Shown here one piece after another: positions 17,233-26,056 of a stretch of DNA of 64,000 nucleotides. The stretch lies in the NCBI GenBank assembly GCA_016714025.1, contig JADJOB010000002.1, positions 1,582,001 to 1,646,000 on the forward strand. The letters run 5' to 3'. The notes beneath the pieces were generated by a model. It searched no databases, was not told the DNA's origin, and saw only the letters and a list, made by a program, of their open reading frames with translations. The stretch comes from Saprospiraceae bacterium. Its GTDB lineage: Bacteria; Bacteroidota; Bacteroidia; Chitinophagales; Saprospiraceae. A program made the translations under genes and the position numbers. Every line of letters begins with the position of its first letter. Positions within the stretch are counted from its first letter, which is position 1.

Positions 17233-19653
17233 ATGAAACGATTAAAAATACTTGTACAGGTTATCTGTTCGATTGCCTGGTATCTGTTATTAAGCCGTTC
17301 TTTTACTATTGGTGATTCCAGTTTGCCACCCATTGGATTTTTTTTTAGTCCGGCTACTGGTTTTTGGAAGAATGTCATGCAACCAGATCCATCTTTTCCA
17401 AAAACGATGCATGGAATGGCAGATAGTTCGCAAGTGGTTTTTGATGAACGATGGGTGCCACATATTTTTGCCCGATCTGCCAAAGATGCTTATTACATAC
17501 AAGGCTATGTCCATGGAATGATGCGTTTGTGGCAAATGGATTTTGCAAGTCGCGCTGCTGAAGGAAGGATCAGCGAACTTATCGGACCCAAAGCACTTGA
17601 GTTTGATAAAAATAAAAGACGCAAAGGATTGAAGGAGTCTGCACTAAAAAGTGTTGAAGCCTGGCGTTGTTGTCCGGAAGCCTATGAATTGGTTCAAGCT
17701 TATTCTGATGGATTTAATGCCTATCTCAAAACGGTAGGGGATGCAGATTTACCCATTGAATTTAAATTAATGAATTACAAACCGGAGCCCTGGAGTCCGT
17801 ACCGATCTTCCTTGTTTCATAAAAGCATGTCTGAGGTTTTATGCGGTCGGGATATGGATGTTGAATTGACCAATGCGCGAAATTATTTTGGAGCTGATTT
17901 TAATTTTCTTTTTGAAGAAATGGATTCTTTGACAGATCCGGTTATTCCAAAAGGAACGAGTTGGGATTACATTAAATCCATTGCGAAAGACACCAGCAAT
18001 AGTTTGGGCTTGTTTGAAAATTTTGACTGGCAAGCTGAAAAAGGAAGTTCAGGACTTGGTAGCAATAATTGGGCGGTGGGTCCGACGAAATCAAGTACCG
18101 GCAATCCAATACTCTGCAACGATCCGCACTTATCATTGACCTTGCCATCCATTTGGTTTGAACAACAAATTCAAACTCCTGACATCAATGTGTATGGAGT
18201 TACTTTTCCTGGAATTCCCGGAGTTGTCATCGGATTTAATAAACACATTGCCTGGGGTGTCACAAATGCCGGTTGGGATGTAATGGACTGGTATAAAATT
18301 AAATGGAAAGATGAAAGTCGAACTGAATATGAGTTGGATGGACAATGGCATAAAACAGAAACACGCATTGAAACCATTAAAATAAAAGGACAACCGGATG
18401 TTATGGATACGGTCCTTTTGACCAAATGGGGTCCTGTTGTATATACAGATGCTGGATCAAAAAAATATGATTTAGCTATGCATTGGATAATCCAGGATCC
18501 ATCTGATAAATTTGAGATGAATACGTTTTTTGATTTGAATAAAGCAAAAAATTATTCAGAATACCGATCTGCAATTACACAGTTTCCATATCCTGCTCAG
18601 AATTTTGCATTTGCATCCACCAATGGAGATGTAGCAATCTCAGTACAAGGGCGTATGCCAATTAAAAAGAATCAACAAGGCCGTTTTGTATTGGATGGAT
18701 CAGATAGTAAAAATGCCTGGAAGGGTTTTCTTGAAATGGATGAAATACCAAAAATTTTAAATCCATCCAGAGGATTTATTTCATCTGCTAATCAGCGTTC
18801 AACCGATTTGTCATTTCCAAATTATTACAACAATGGAGACTTCAGAGATTATCGGGGTACTTTAATCAATCGCTTATTAACAAATAAGGAGCGTTGGAGT
18901 ATTGATGATATGAAAGCCTTGCAATACAACAGTTACAGTTTGCGGGCGGAGACGGCATTGCCATCTATGTTGATGCAAATTGATTCTTCAAAATTACCAC
19001 CACAAGCTCAAGGTATTTATACCAAATTAAAAAACTGGAATTACAATTACGATTCAACCGCTGTGGAACCTGTTTATTTTGATGTTTGGTTTACTTGTTT
19101 TCATAAAATGGTTTGGGATGAACTCTTACTCGACAGTACTAAAAAATATGTTGCGATTCCATCCGATGAATCTACTATCAATTGTTTGCGATTAAAACCA
19201 CAGAGTAGTTATTTTGATTTAGTTGGAACGCCAGCCATTGAAACTGCACGGGATATCGTTCAAATTGCTTTTGATAGTTTGATCTATTATGCAAACAATC
19301 AGCTAAAAGTAAAAGATTGGGCTGCATATAAAGATGCAAGCATTTCACATTTGGCAAAGATTCCTTCTTTTGGTGTTTCTGTAAGAACCTCCGGAGCAGC
19401 AGACATTATCAATGCCCATGCAAAAACTTTTGGTCCATCCTGGCGCATGATCGTTGAATTGGGAAAGACAAAAATGAATGCTTATGGAATTTATCCGGGA
19501 GGACAATCCGGGAATCCCGGTAGCCCGCATTATCAGGAAATGATTGACACCTGGTCAGCCGGCAAATACTACGAACTCAAATTTTTAGATACCATTCCGG
19601 ATGCAAGTTCCGGCTATAATTCAATTCAATTTAAATGCAATGAATCAAAATAA
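17233..19653 (+). CDS. Penicillin acylase family protein (peptidase S45)
   Basis: An 806-aa exported N-terminal-nucleophile hydrolase. The ATG at 17233 gives a signal/anchor segment (LVQVICSIAWYLLLSRSF). The alpha region carries YYIQGYVHGMMRLWQMDFA and GRISELIG. The expected self-cleavage point is before Ser277 in GLGSNNWAVGP; this serine becomes the beta-chain nucleophile. Later family motifs include LPSIWFEQQI, VTFPGIPGVVIGFNKHIAWG and the C-terminal GQSGNPGSPHYQEM. Family members hydrolyse amides such as beta-lactam side chains or acyl-homoserine lactones; the substrate here cannot be told. The next gene overlaps its last 14 nt. Confidence 0.93.
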   Translation: MKRLKILVQVICSIAWYLLLSRSFTIGDSSLPPIGFFFSPATGFWKNVMQPDPSFPKTMHGMADSSQVVFDERWVPHIFARSAKDAYYIQGYVHGMMRLWQMDFASRAAEGRISELIGPKALEFDKNKRRKGLKESALKSVEAWRCCPEAYELVQAYSDGFNAYLKTVGDADLPIEFKLMNYKPEPWSPYRSSLFHKSMSEVLCGRDMDVELTNARNYFGADFNFLFEEMDSLTDPVIPKGTSWDYIKSIAKDTSNSLGLFENFDWQAEKGSSGLGSNNWAVGPTKSSTGNPILCNDPHLSLTLPSIWFEQQIQTPDINVYGVTFPGIPGVVIGFNKHIAWGVTNAGWDVMDWYKIKWKDESRTEYELDGQWHKTETRIETIKIKGQPDVMDTVLLTKWGPVVYTDAGSKKYDLAMHWIIQDPSDKFEMNTFFDLNKAKNYSEYRSAITQFPYPAQNFAFASTNGDVAISVQGRMPIKKNQQGRFVLDGSDSKNAWKGFLEMDEIPKILNPSRGFISSANQRSTDLSFPNYYNNGDFRDYRGTLINRLLTNKERWSIDDMKALQYNSYSLRAETALPSMLMQIDSSKLPPQAQGIYTKLKNWNYNYDSTAVEPVYFDVWFTCFHKMVWDELLLDSTKKYVAIPSDESTINCLRLKPQSSYFDLVGTPAIETARDIVQIAFDSLIYYANNQLKVKDWAAYKDASISHLAKIPSFGVSVRTSGAADIINAHAKTFGPSWRMIVELGKTKMNAYGIYPGGQSGNPGSPHYQEMIDTWSAGKYYELKFLDTIPDASSGYNSIQFKCNESK

Positions 19654-20005
19654 ATCACTCTTTATTTTTTTAACCATTCTGTTGGCAACAGCATCCTTAT
19701 TCATTCCATATTGGATTAATGTATATTTTTTAGCCTTGATCTGTTGTGTGGTATTTGATATTTCCTCGAAATTAAAACTCATCATTCATTTTACCAGCTA
19801 TTATGTTGTGAGTGTGACTTATTGTATTTATGCTGTAATGAATGGAAGCAGTTCACTGGTTCAAATGATTTCAGGTGTTTTCCAGGGAGTAGCACCTTCT
19901 GTTTTAGTGATTCTGACAGGATTCCTTTATGCGATCACTGCATTATTGGGAGCCTGGACTGGAAACAATCTTAGAAAAGCAATGCAGCATGTTGCTGCCA
20001 ATTAA
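19640..20005 (+). CDS. Small integral membrane protein of unknown function
   Basis: A 121-aa protein with about four predicted transmembrane segments (FIFLTILLATASLFIPYWI, VYFLALICCVVFDI, FTSYYVVSVTYCIYAVM, and SVLVILTGFLYAITALLGAW) and a short basic tail. I do not recognise the family. The ATG at 19640 overlaps the acylase stop by 14 nt, which suggests translational coupling and a shared transcript. It converges directly on the minus-strand T9SS gene with no spacer. It could be a membrane partner of the acylase, but only position supports that. Confidence 0.7.
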   Translation: MNQNKSLFIFLTILLATASLFIPYWINVYFLALICCVVFDISSKLKLIIHFTSYYVVSVTYCIYAVMNGSSSLVQMISGVFQGVAPSVLVILTGFLYAITALLGAWTGNNLRKAMQHVAAN

Positions 20006-21646
20006 TTAGTTCTGGAGTTGGAACGACCTTCCATACAGAAAAGAATCATTTGCAAGAATTCGGATAAAGTAATTTTCTGGAATTTGATTGCTAAAGTCAA
20101 TGGATATTTGCTGATGTTCAATCGATGTGATGTTTTTAAAATAACAAGTTTTACCATGGACATCCTGAATCCAAATCGTTGCTTTTTTTATAGGAACCGG
20201 AGCATCAAAAGAAACTATAAATTTCTCGGTCACTGGATTGGGAATTAATTGAAAAGAAAATTCTTTTTCAGTTAATTTGATTTGATTCACCCGGTTTGGA
20301 ATTGCAGCTTTATAATAAATTTTTATCAGGTACGGATTACTGACCGTATGTTTTGCCAGATCTTTTTCCCAGGGATTTCGTTCGTTTGTTGGATTGTATA
20401 TACCGCCAAAAAGAGTTCCGATGAAAATGGAATCTTTAGGAAGTTTGTTTAAATCAACTATATCCTGAAAAAACAAGGGTAGGTCCGGACTTAAAAGTAT
20501 TTCAGAATTGGTTCCAAAATAACCAGGCAATTCCTCTTTCAACAAGGATTCTTCAAAACTCCCGTTTTGTTTGCGCGTAAGACAACTGACAGATTTTACA
20601 AAGGGAACGAGCGGATCACGTACAATTTGATTGGAAGAGTCTTTGAAATATTCAGCCATCCCTCCGAAAAAAATCTGGTGAAATTCATTCTTAATGGAGT
20701 CATAAATGCCCAGCCTCGAACACGTATAGGATGCCAGTTTATGTTCGAAATCAAAACGCTCTTCGTAATTTGTACGATCAATGGTGGCTGTATTTAAAAA
20801 GGGTCGATTGATATTGTATTGGAATACCCCTGAATAAACCATCAGTTTTTTATTCCCTTGTTCATCGATGATGGGATTTAAATTAAAATCCCGCCGATGA
20901 AAATTAAAGTCATTATGAATTTCTGCAAGCGTATTGACATAAAATGTATCGGGCGTATTTTGAATTCTAAACATTCGATAGGCATCCGTATAGCGTTGTA
21001 CTGTTTTGCTGGCATCGTCATTGTACTTTCCGGAAAAATAATGACCCCCAACGAGATAAAATATGGAGTCCAGAATGCGAAGCTGACCCCCTGCGATTGC
21101 GAAGGTATCATCGACTGTGTATTTAATTGAATTACTGATATCTTGTTTTGTGAGAATGCTTGAAATGATATTTTTTAAATCAATTCGTGCAAAGACAGGA
21201 TAGGTTTTGAATTCACCCAGCACCGATTGTGCATAACCTCCCATCAGGTAGAGGTAAGAACTGTCTTGTACAAATTGAGCATTGGAAGCAGAAAGAAAAT
21301 CAAACAATTCTATAGGTAACCCATCTAAATTTTGTTCTGTGATTTGATTGGTTTGAGTATTCCATAAATACATGGATGAATTGTTGGAAGTAATTTCAAA
21401 GCCCGTTTTTTTATCGTGTATACCATCTTTTCGTCCTCCAATCATTAATACATGGGGAGGCATAACCCCATAGACAAACGAATGGATTGCAGGCCAATCC
21501 GGAATTTTTACAGTATCGAAACGGAAGTTACCTAACGATTGGGCAGATGCGGAGAGCGTTGCAACAATACCAAAAATAAAAACCAAACATCGGAACCAAG
21601 CTTTCGGAAGCTGTTGAATAGCTCTGAAATAAAAACGAATCACCAT
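20006..21646 (-). CDS. T9SS-secreted protein, possibly Kelch/beta-propeller-like
   Basis: A 546-aa exported protein. The signal peptide is FRCLVFIFGIVATLSASAQS. The body contains Kelch-like strands such as HVLMIGGRKDGIHDKK, SSYLYLMGGYAQSVLG and DSIFYLVGGHYFSGKYNDD, where GG pairs follow hydrophobic strands, so a galactose-oxidase/Kelch-type propeller is likely. The C-terminus (FQLIPNPVTEKFIVSF to GRSFQLQN) is a T9SS type A sorting domain. Its start overlaps the end of the DoxX gene by 7 nt, placing it in one operon with DoxX and the Fe-S carrier. Function is unknown. Confidence 0.83.
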   Translation of the reverse strand: MVIRFYFRAIQQLPKAWFRCLVFIFGIVATLSASAQSLGNFRFDTVKIPDWPAIHSFVYGVMPPHVLMIGGRKDGIHDKKTGFEITSNNSSMYLWNTQTNQITEQNLDGLPIELFDFLSASNAQFVQDSSYLYLMGGYAQSVLGEFKTYPVFARIDLKNIISSILTKQDISNSIKYTVDDTFAIAGGQLRILDSIFYLVGGHYFSGKYNDDASKTVQRYTDAYRMFRIQNTPDTFYVNTLAEIHNDFNFHRRDFNLNPIIDEQGNKKLMVYSGVFQYNINRPFLNTATIDRTNYEERFDFEHKLASYTCSRLGIYDSIKNEFHQIFFGGMAEYFKDSSNQIVRDPLVPFVKSVSCLTRKQNGSFEESLLKEELPGYFGTNSEILLSPDLPLFFQDIVDLNKLPKDSIFIGTLFGGIYNPTNERNPWEKDLAKHTVSNPYLIKIYYKAAIPNRVNQIKLTEKEFSFQLIPNPVTEKFIVSFDAPVPIKKATIWIQDVHGKTCYFKNITSIEHQQISIDFSNQIPENYFIRILANDSFLYGRSFQLQN

Positions 21647-22065
21647 TTCTCTTTTGGTAATTTGGTTACGCCAAAAAAGCGACGCACGCTGTATTTACCG
21701 GTGCCATAAACTAAGACGTGGATCATTCCACCAATAAATGCAATATTTTTCATAAAGTGGATCGCTTGTACGTTGCGAATGTGACGTGGATCATCCCAAA
21801 ATGAATAGACAATAAAGGTAACCGGGACCCAATAGAGTAGTAATAAAGTCACCGCTAAAGCAGGACGGTATCCGATCAACAGGAAAATGCCTCCAATGGC
21901 TAAGGCCAGCGCAGTGCTGTAAATCAGCAAGTCAGGATTCCAGGTAAGTCCGTATTCCAACATGGTTTCTTTGGTACGATGCATAAACCATACGGAAGTA
22001 AAAGCTTCAAAAAGGGAAATCGTTGCGATCATCGCCCTTGCTAATAAATCAAATAAATCTTTCAT
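21640..22065 (-). CDS. DoxX-family membrane protein
   Basis: A 141-aa protein with four predicted transmembrane helices in the DoxX pattern: an N-terminal amphipathic start (MKDLFDLLARAMIATISLFEA), a middle pair around STALALAIGGIFLLIGYRPALAVTLLLLYWVP, and a last helix after HFMKNIAFIGGMIHVLVYG. The QAIHFMKNIAFIGG segment is typical of the family. DoxX proteins are linked to quinone or redox chemistry, but the role here is not defined. It lies between the Fe-S carrier gene (17 nt upstream) and the T9SS gene it overlaps. Confidence 0.85.
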   Translation of the reverse strand: MKDLFDLLARAMIATISLFEAFTSVWFMHRTKETMLEYGLTWNPDLLIYSTALALAIGGIFLLIGYRPALAVTLLLLYWVPVTFIVYSFWDDPRHIRNVQAIHFMKNIAFIGGMIHVLVYGTGKYSVRRFFGVTKLPKEKW

Positions 22066-22082
22066 TTGGGATTTGGATCGGC

Positions 22083-22433
22083 TTAGGCTGAAAAGGATTG
22101 CCCACAGCCACAGGTATCTTTTGCATTTGGATTAACAAATGTAAATCCACGGTTATTTAGGCCTTCAACCCAGTCAATTTGCATTCCGACCAAATAAAGG
22201 GAATGTGCTTTATCCATTAAAACTTTAAATCCACCTATTTCAAAAATCTGATCTTTTTCCTGAGCCAGGTCAAATCCCATAACATAACTAAAGCCGGAGC
22301 AGCCTCCGCCTTTTACACCTACTCTAAGTCCATGACTATCAGGTATTTGTTGCTCATTTTTGATGCGCTCCAATTGTTTGATAGCGGTATCTGATATGGA
22401 TATAGGTGCTTCAAGCATGGTTTCTGTCTGCAT
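22083..22433 (-). CDS. A-type iron-sulfur cluster carrier (IscA/ErpA/HesB family)
   Basis: A 116-aa carrier that holds and passes on Fe-S clusters. The three conserved cysteines are visible: one in GGGCSGFSY and two in TCGCGQSF at the C-terminus. The core ISDTAIKQLERI, LRVGVKGGGCSG and NPNAKDTCGCG follow the family order. I placed the start at the ATG ending at 22433, giving MQTETMLEAPISI; an upstream in-frame start would add nine residues. ErpA and IscA cannot be told apart from sequence alone. No iscS, iscU or suf gene is adjacent. Confidence 0.93.
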   Translation of the reverse strand: MQTETMLEAPISISDTAIKQLERIKNEQQIPDSHGLRVGVKGGGCSGFSYVMGFDLAQEKDQIFEIGGFKVLMDKAHSLYLVGMQIDWVEGLNNRGFTFVNPNAKDTCGCGQSFSA

Positions 22434-22514
22434 AAACAAGTATTTAATATTTAAACACAAAGTTAAGGCTTTTGGTTCTTTGCAAACGGATTAAAGCCAG
22501 CTCTTGTAATTGAT

Positions 22515-22522
22515 TAAATTTG
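22515..22522 (+). promoter_or_regulatory. Candidate -7 element before the gene at 22540
   Basis: TAAATTTG matches the Bacteroidota -7 consensus and lies 17 nt before the ATG at 22540. No TTTG at the normal spacing was found, so support is partial. It lies in the divergent spacer shared with the Fe-S carrier gene. Confidence 0.35.
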
Positions 22523-22539
22523 CAGCCAATTTGATAGGA

Positions 22540-23058
22540 ATGAATGATTTTTTTGAAGTTTTGAAGTACACCCTCCCATCAACCGTAGTTTTTCTGACGG
22601 TCTATTTTTTACTTAAACAGTATTTTGAGCAGGAGCGCATCAAACTATACTCCCTTCAAAATAAAGAGCGGTATCAAACCAGCTTGCCATTAAAATTACA
22701 GGCTTATGAACGCATTACCCTATTTCTTGAGCGTTTAAAAATCACAAACCTGGTACTTCGATTTCCAATTTCCGGATCAAAACCGGCTGAATATTGTGAA
22801 TTGCTTTCTATGGGGATTCAACAAGAGTTTGAACACAATTTGGTGCAACAATTATACGTAAGTGAAAAACTTTGGGAAATAGTAGTTTGGACCAAAGAAG
22901 AAATTTTAAATGAAATTGATCGGACAGGTCATGATTTAGCATCAACAGATTTAAATACTTCTAAAGATGTTTTAATCGCGCATTTGCATCAAAAAACAAC
23001 ACCAATTTTAGATAAAGCACTTTCCGCAGTTAAAAAGGAAATTCAATTGTTAGTGTAA
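22540..23058 (+). CDS. Conserved hypothetical single-pass membrane protein
   Basis: A 172-aa protein. The start at 22540 (MNDFFEVLKYTLPSTVVFL) is chosen over the upstream in-frame ATG at 22510, which lies before the candidate -7 element. One transmembrane helix (LPSTVVFLTVYFLLKQYF) is followed by a soluble helical region rich in Leu, Glu and Lys with KLQAYERITLFLERLK and a late TTPILDKALSAVKKEIQLL. I recognise it only as a type common in Bacteroidota; no function is known to me. It lies 52 nt upstream of the ABC-F gene and on the same strand. Confidence 0.78.
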   Translation: MNDFFEVLKYTLPSTVVFLTVYFLLKQYFEQERIKLYSLQNKERYQTSLPLKLQAYERITLFLERLKITNLVLRFPISGSKPAEYCELLSMGIQQEFEHNLVQQLYVSEKLWEIVVWTKEEILNEIDRTGHDLASTDLNTSKDVLIAHLHQKTTPILDKALSAVKKEIQLLV

Positions 23059-23110
23059 ATTATTTTTTAATCCATTTTATTTTTTAAAAGAAAATTAATA
23101 TTTCAGCAAA

Positions 23111-24733
23111 ATGATCAGCACTACGAATGTTAGCCTGGCTTATGGAAAACGAATTTTATTTGATGAAGTCAGTATCAGTTTTACCAAAGGCAATTGTTAT
23201 GGCATTATCGGAGCCAACGGAGCAGGTAAAAGTACTTTTCTTAAAATATTAAGTGGAGAATTATTTCCCAATAAAGGAAGTGTCGATATATCTCCCGGCG
23301 AACGACTGGCGGTATTAAAACAAAATCAATTTGAGTTTGATAATCATTCGGTGTTAAACACCGTGTTTATGGGCCATAAAAAATTATGGAATTTAATTCT
23401 AGAACGTGAGGCTTTGTATGCAAAACCAGATTTTAGTGAAGAAGATGGAAACAAGGCAGCTCATCTAGAAGAGGAGTTTGGTGAAATCGGGGGGTATGAA
23501 GCAGAAAGTGAAGCTGCAACTTTATTGAGTTCGCTTGGAGTTCCGGAAACAATGCATTACAACTCCATGAGTGAAGTTGCATCCAATCTGAAAGTGCGGG
23601 TATTGTTGGCACAAGCATTGTTTGGAAACCCAGATATTTTGTTGTTGGATGAGCCTACCAATGGATTGGACGTAGATACCATTAAGTGGTTAGAAAACTT
23701 TTTGGCAGATTATGAAAACATTGTGGTGGTAGTGAGTCACGACCGTCACTTTTTAGATGCAGTATGCACCCACGTTGCAGATGTTGACCGTCAAAAAATT
23801 ACCGTGTATACCGGGAATTACAGTTTTTGGTATGAGTCGAGCCAATTGGCTGCAAGACAGTTGTCAGATAAAAATAAGAAAGTCGAAGATCGCAGAAAAG
23901 AGTTGATGGATTTTATCGCGCGGTTTTCTGCGAATGCATCAAAAAGTAAACAAGCAACTTCCCGGAAGAAAGCATTGGAAAAATTGAACATCGAGCAAAT
24001 TCATCCATCTTCCAGAAAATATCCGGGCATAGTATTTAAACCCGAACGGGAAGTAGGAGATCAGATTCTGAATGTGCAACATCTTGGCGCAACAGTCGAT
24101 GGGCAGGTATACTACAGGGATATTTCTTTTGTGTTAAACAAGGGTGATAAAGTGGCTATTATCAGTAAGAACCAAAATGCCATTCATCACTTTTTTGATG
24201 TGTTGTCAGGAACCAAGGAAGCTCCGGAAGGAAGCTACAGTTGGGGAACCACGATATCTAAGGCTTATCTTCCATTGGATATCAGCGAGCATTTTCAAAA
24301 CGAATTGAATTTGATGGATTGGTTACGGCAATATGTTCCGGCTAGCTACACCGATGTTGATGAAGTGTTTTTAAGAGGCTATTTGGGCAGAATGCTTTTT
24401 AGTGGAGATGAAGTCATGAAGAAATGCAAAGTTTTGAGTGGTGGTGAGAAAGTGCGTTCTATGCTCAGCATGATGATGTTGCAAAATCCCAATGTCTTGT
24501 TATTGGATGAACCCACCAATCACCTGGATTTGGAAAGCATCCAGGCATTCAACGAAAATATGATTGCGTTTAATGGCATTGTGTTGATCAATTCACACGA
24601 TCATACTTTTTTGCAAACGGTGTGTAACCGGATTATTGAAATTACACCCAATGGTTGTATTGATAAACTGATGAATTTTGATGAGTACCTGGAAAATGAA
24701 GCAGTCCTGGAGCAACGCAATAAGATGTATTAG
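23111..24733 (+). CDS. ABC-F family ATPase, YbiT-like, with a degenerate second Walker A
   Basis: A 540-aa cytosolic double-ATPase of the ABC-F type, whose members act on the ribosome. The first ATPase domain has a normal Walker A (GANGAGKST, residues 35-43), a YbiT-type substitute signature (MSEVASNLKVRVLLAQALF) and Walker B LLLDEPTNGLD. A charged interdomain linker follows. In the second domain the Walker A position (about residues 350-360) reads IISKNQNAIHHFF and lacks the GKS/T lysine, although the signature LSGGEKVRS (from residue 442) and Walker B LLLDEPTNHLD are intact. The protein may therefore bind ATP asymmetrically. The order of motifs and the DRHFLDAVCTHVAD segment support the YbiT subgroup. 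Confidence 0.92.
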   Translation: MISTTNVSLAYGKRILFDEVSISFTKGNCYGIIGANGAGKSTFLKILSGELFPNKGSVDISPGERLAVLKQNQFEFDNHSVLNTVFMGHKKLWNLILEREALYAKPDFSEEDGNKAAHLEEEFGEIGGYEAESEAATLLSSLGVPETMHYNSMSEVASNLKVRVLLAQALFGNPDILLLDEPTNGLDVDTIKWLENFLADYENIVVVVSHDRHFLDAVCTHVADVDRQKITVYTGNYSFWYESSQLAARQLSDKNKKVEDRRKELMDFIARFSANASKSKQATSRKKALEKLNIEQIHPSSRKYPGIVFKPEREVGDQILNVQHLGATVDGQVYYRDISFVLNKGDKVAIISKNQNAIHHFFDVLSGTKEAPEGSYSWGTTISKAYLPLDISEHFQNELNLMDWLRQYVPASYTDVDEVFLRGYLGRMLFSGDEVMKKCKVLSGGEKVRSMLSMMMLQNPNVLLLDEPTNHLDLESIQAFNENMIAFNGIVLINSHDHTFLQTVCNRIIEITPNGCIDKLMNFDEYLENEAVLEQRNKMY

Positions 24734-24853
24734 TTTTTTAATTCCAATTCTCAAAATTATTGATCGATTCAATTGTTGGTTTAAAAACTTTAGAACGGCA
24801 CTGCTGTTTAGATTACAAGGGTTCTGATTTACAAATTATAATGTTTTTACAAA

Positions 24854-25402
24854 ATGAAACGCATTTTACTTTTTGCATGTGGTTTTTTATTTTTTAACCA
24901 ATCCTATTCCCAACAAATGAATCTAAAAACACTGTATGATTTTAAAGCGCTTACTATTGACGGCCAGGAATTTGATTTTAATTCACTAAAAGGTAAAAAA
25001 GTATTAATTGTAAATACTGCTTCCTTGTGCGGCTATACCCATCAATACAAAGAACTTGAAGAACTGTATACAATGTATGGCGGTGAACAATTTGCGATTA
25101 TCGGCTTTCCTTCTAATGATTTTGGAGAACAGGAGCCCGGCAGTAATACGGAGATCAAAGAATTTTGCAGTAAAAACTATGGAGTATCTTTTCAAATGAT
25201 GTCCAAAATTTCAGTAAGTGGGGAGCATATTGACCCTTTGTATAAATGGTTGACCACAAAAGAAGAAAATGGAGTACAAGATGCGCCGGTCAAGTGGAAT
25301 TTTCAAAAATTCTTAATCGATAAAAACGGACAATGGGCTGGAATGATTGCCCACCGTGAAAGTCCATTGTGTGATCCGATAGTCAATTGGATTAAAGAGT
25401 AA
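24854..25402 (+). CDS. Glutathione peroxidase family protein, exported
   Basis: A 182-aa thiol peroxidase of the GPx fold that reduces hydroperoxides. The peroxidatic Cys59 lies in NTASLCGYTHQY (Cys, not selenocysteine). The Gln of the catalytic tetrad is seen in GFPSNDFGEQEPG and the Trp-Asn pair in VKWNFQKFLID. An N-terminal signal peptide (ILLFACGFLFFNQSYSQ) predicts a periplasmic location, where thioredoxin-like reduction is more likely than glutathione. It is preceded by 120 nt without a gene and followed by a long AT-rich spacer, so it is probably transcribed alone. Confidence 0.94.
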   Translation: MKRILLFACGFLFFNQSYSQQMNLKTLYDFKALTIDGQEFDFNSLKGKKVLIVNTASLCGYTHQYKELEELYTMYGGEQFAIIGFPSNDFGEQEPGSNTEIKEFCSKNYGVSFQMMSKISVSGEHIDPLYKWLTTKEENGVQDAPVKWNFQKFLIDKNGQWAGMIAHRESPLCDPIVNWIKE

Positions 25403-26056
25403 ATTAACTTAGTCATCTTCACAAAGTATTTTTTCAGTTTAATTTATAACAATTAGCTGAATAAATGTTTTGTGGTTCCCTCAAATAATTACTGCATCAG
25501 CTTAACCTAAATATATTGTAGTTAAAACATGTATGTATTGATGGGGCCTTCTTTTGGATTTTTATTATATAAAGGGGTTTAGACAATGTTATCGACCCAA
25601 GACAAAAGGTGTAATTTTTCAACTGTTATCATATTTGATTAAATCGTAATATTACAAACATATAATTGGATATTAATATAAATAAAAAATAAATATATCA
25701 AAAAATTTAAAAAAAGCAGTATAAAATTTGTTAAATAAGTAACAATAGTTTTCCTTTGCATCGAAGCTGGGACCTGTAACCCAAAACCAGGCTCAAAAAC
25801 TGATGAAGCAAAGAAATTGTTCAACATTTCTTTTAGATGGGCATTTTATGCGCTCACTAAACCTAGCTGCTCTGAATACAGAGCAACTTGAAATTTCGAT
25901 TTTAAATTCAAAAATTATTATTTCAGTTCATGGGTTGCTGAAAAGCTTTCGGCTATCCTATTCTCAATTAGCTAAAACAATGCAATGGATACATTGCATT
26001 CTGGCTAAATCAATTCATTCAAATAAGTCAAACATTCATTTCAAAAAATTATATGT
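25403..26056. other. AT-rich spacer before the 3207-aa protein
   Basis: These 654 bases hold no gene I can support. The middle (about 25640-25740) is extremely AT-rich. A frame at 25803-26060 has no family features and no signal, and I consider it chance. No strong hairpin or consensus promoter was found, although the promoter and leader of the large gene at 26057 should lie here. Confidence 0.6.
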
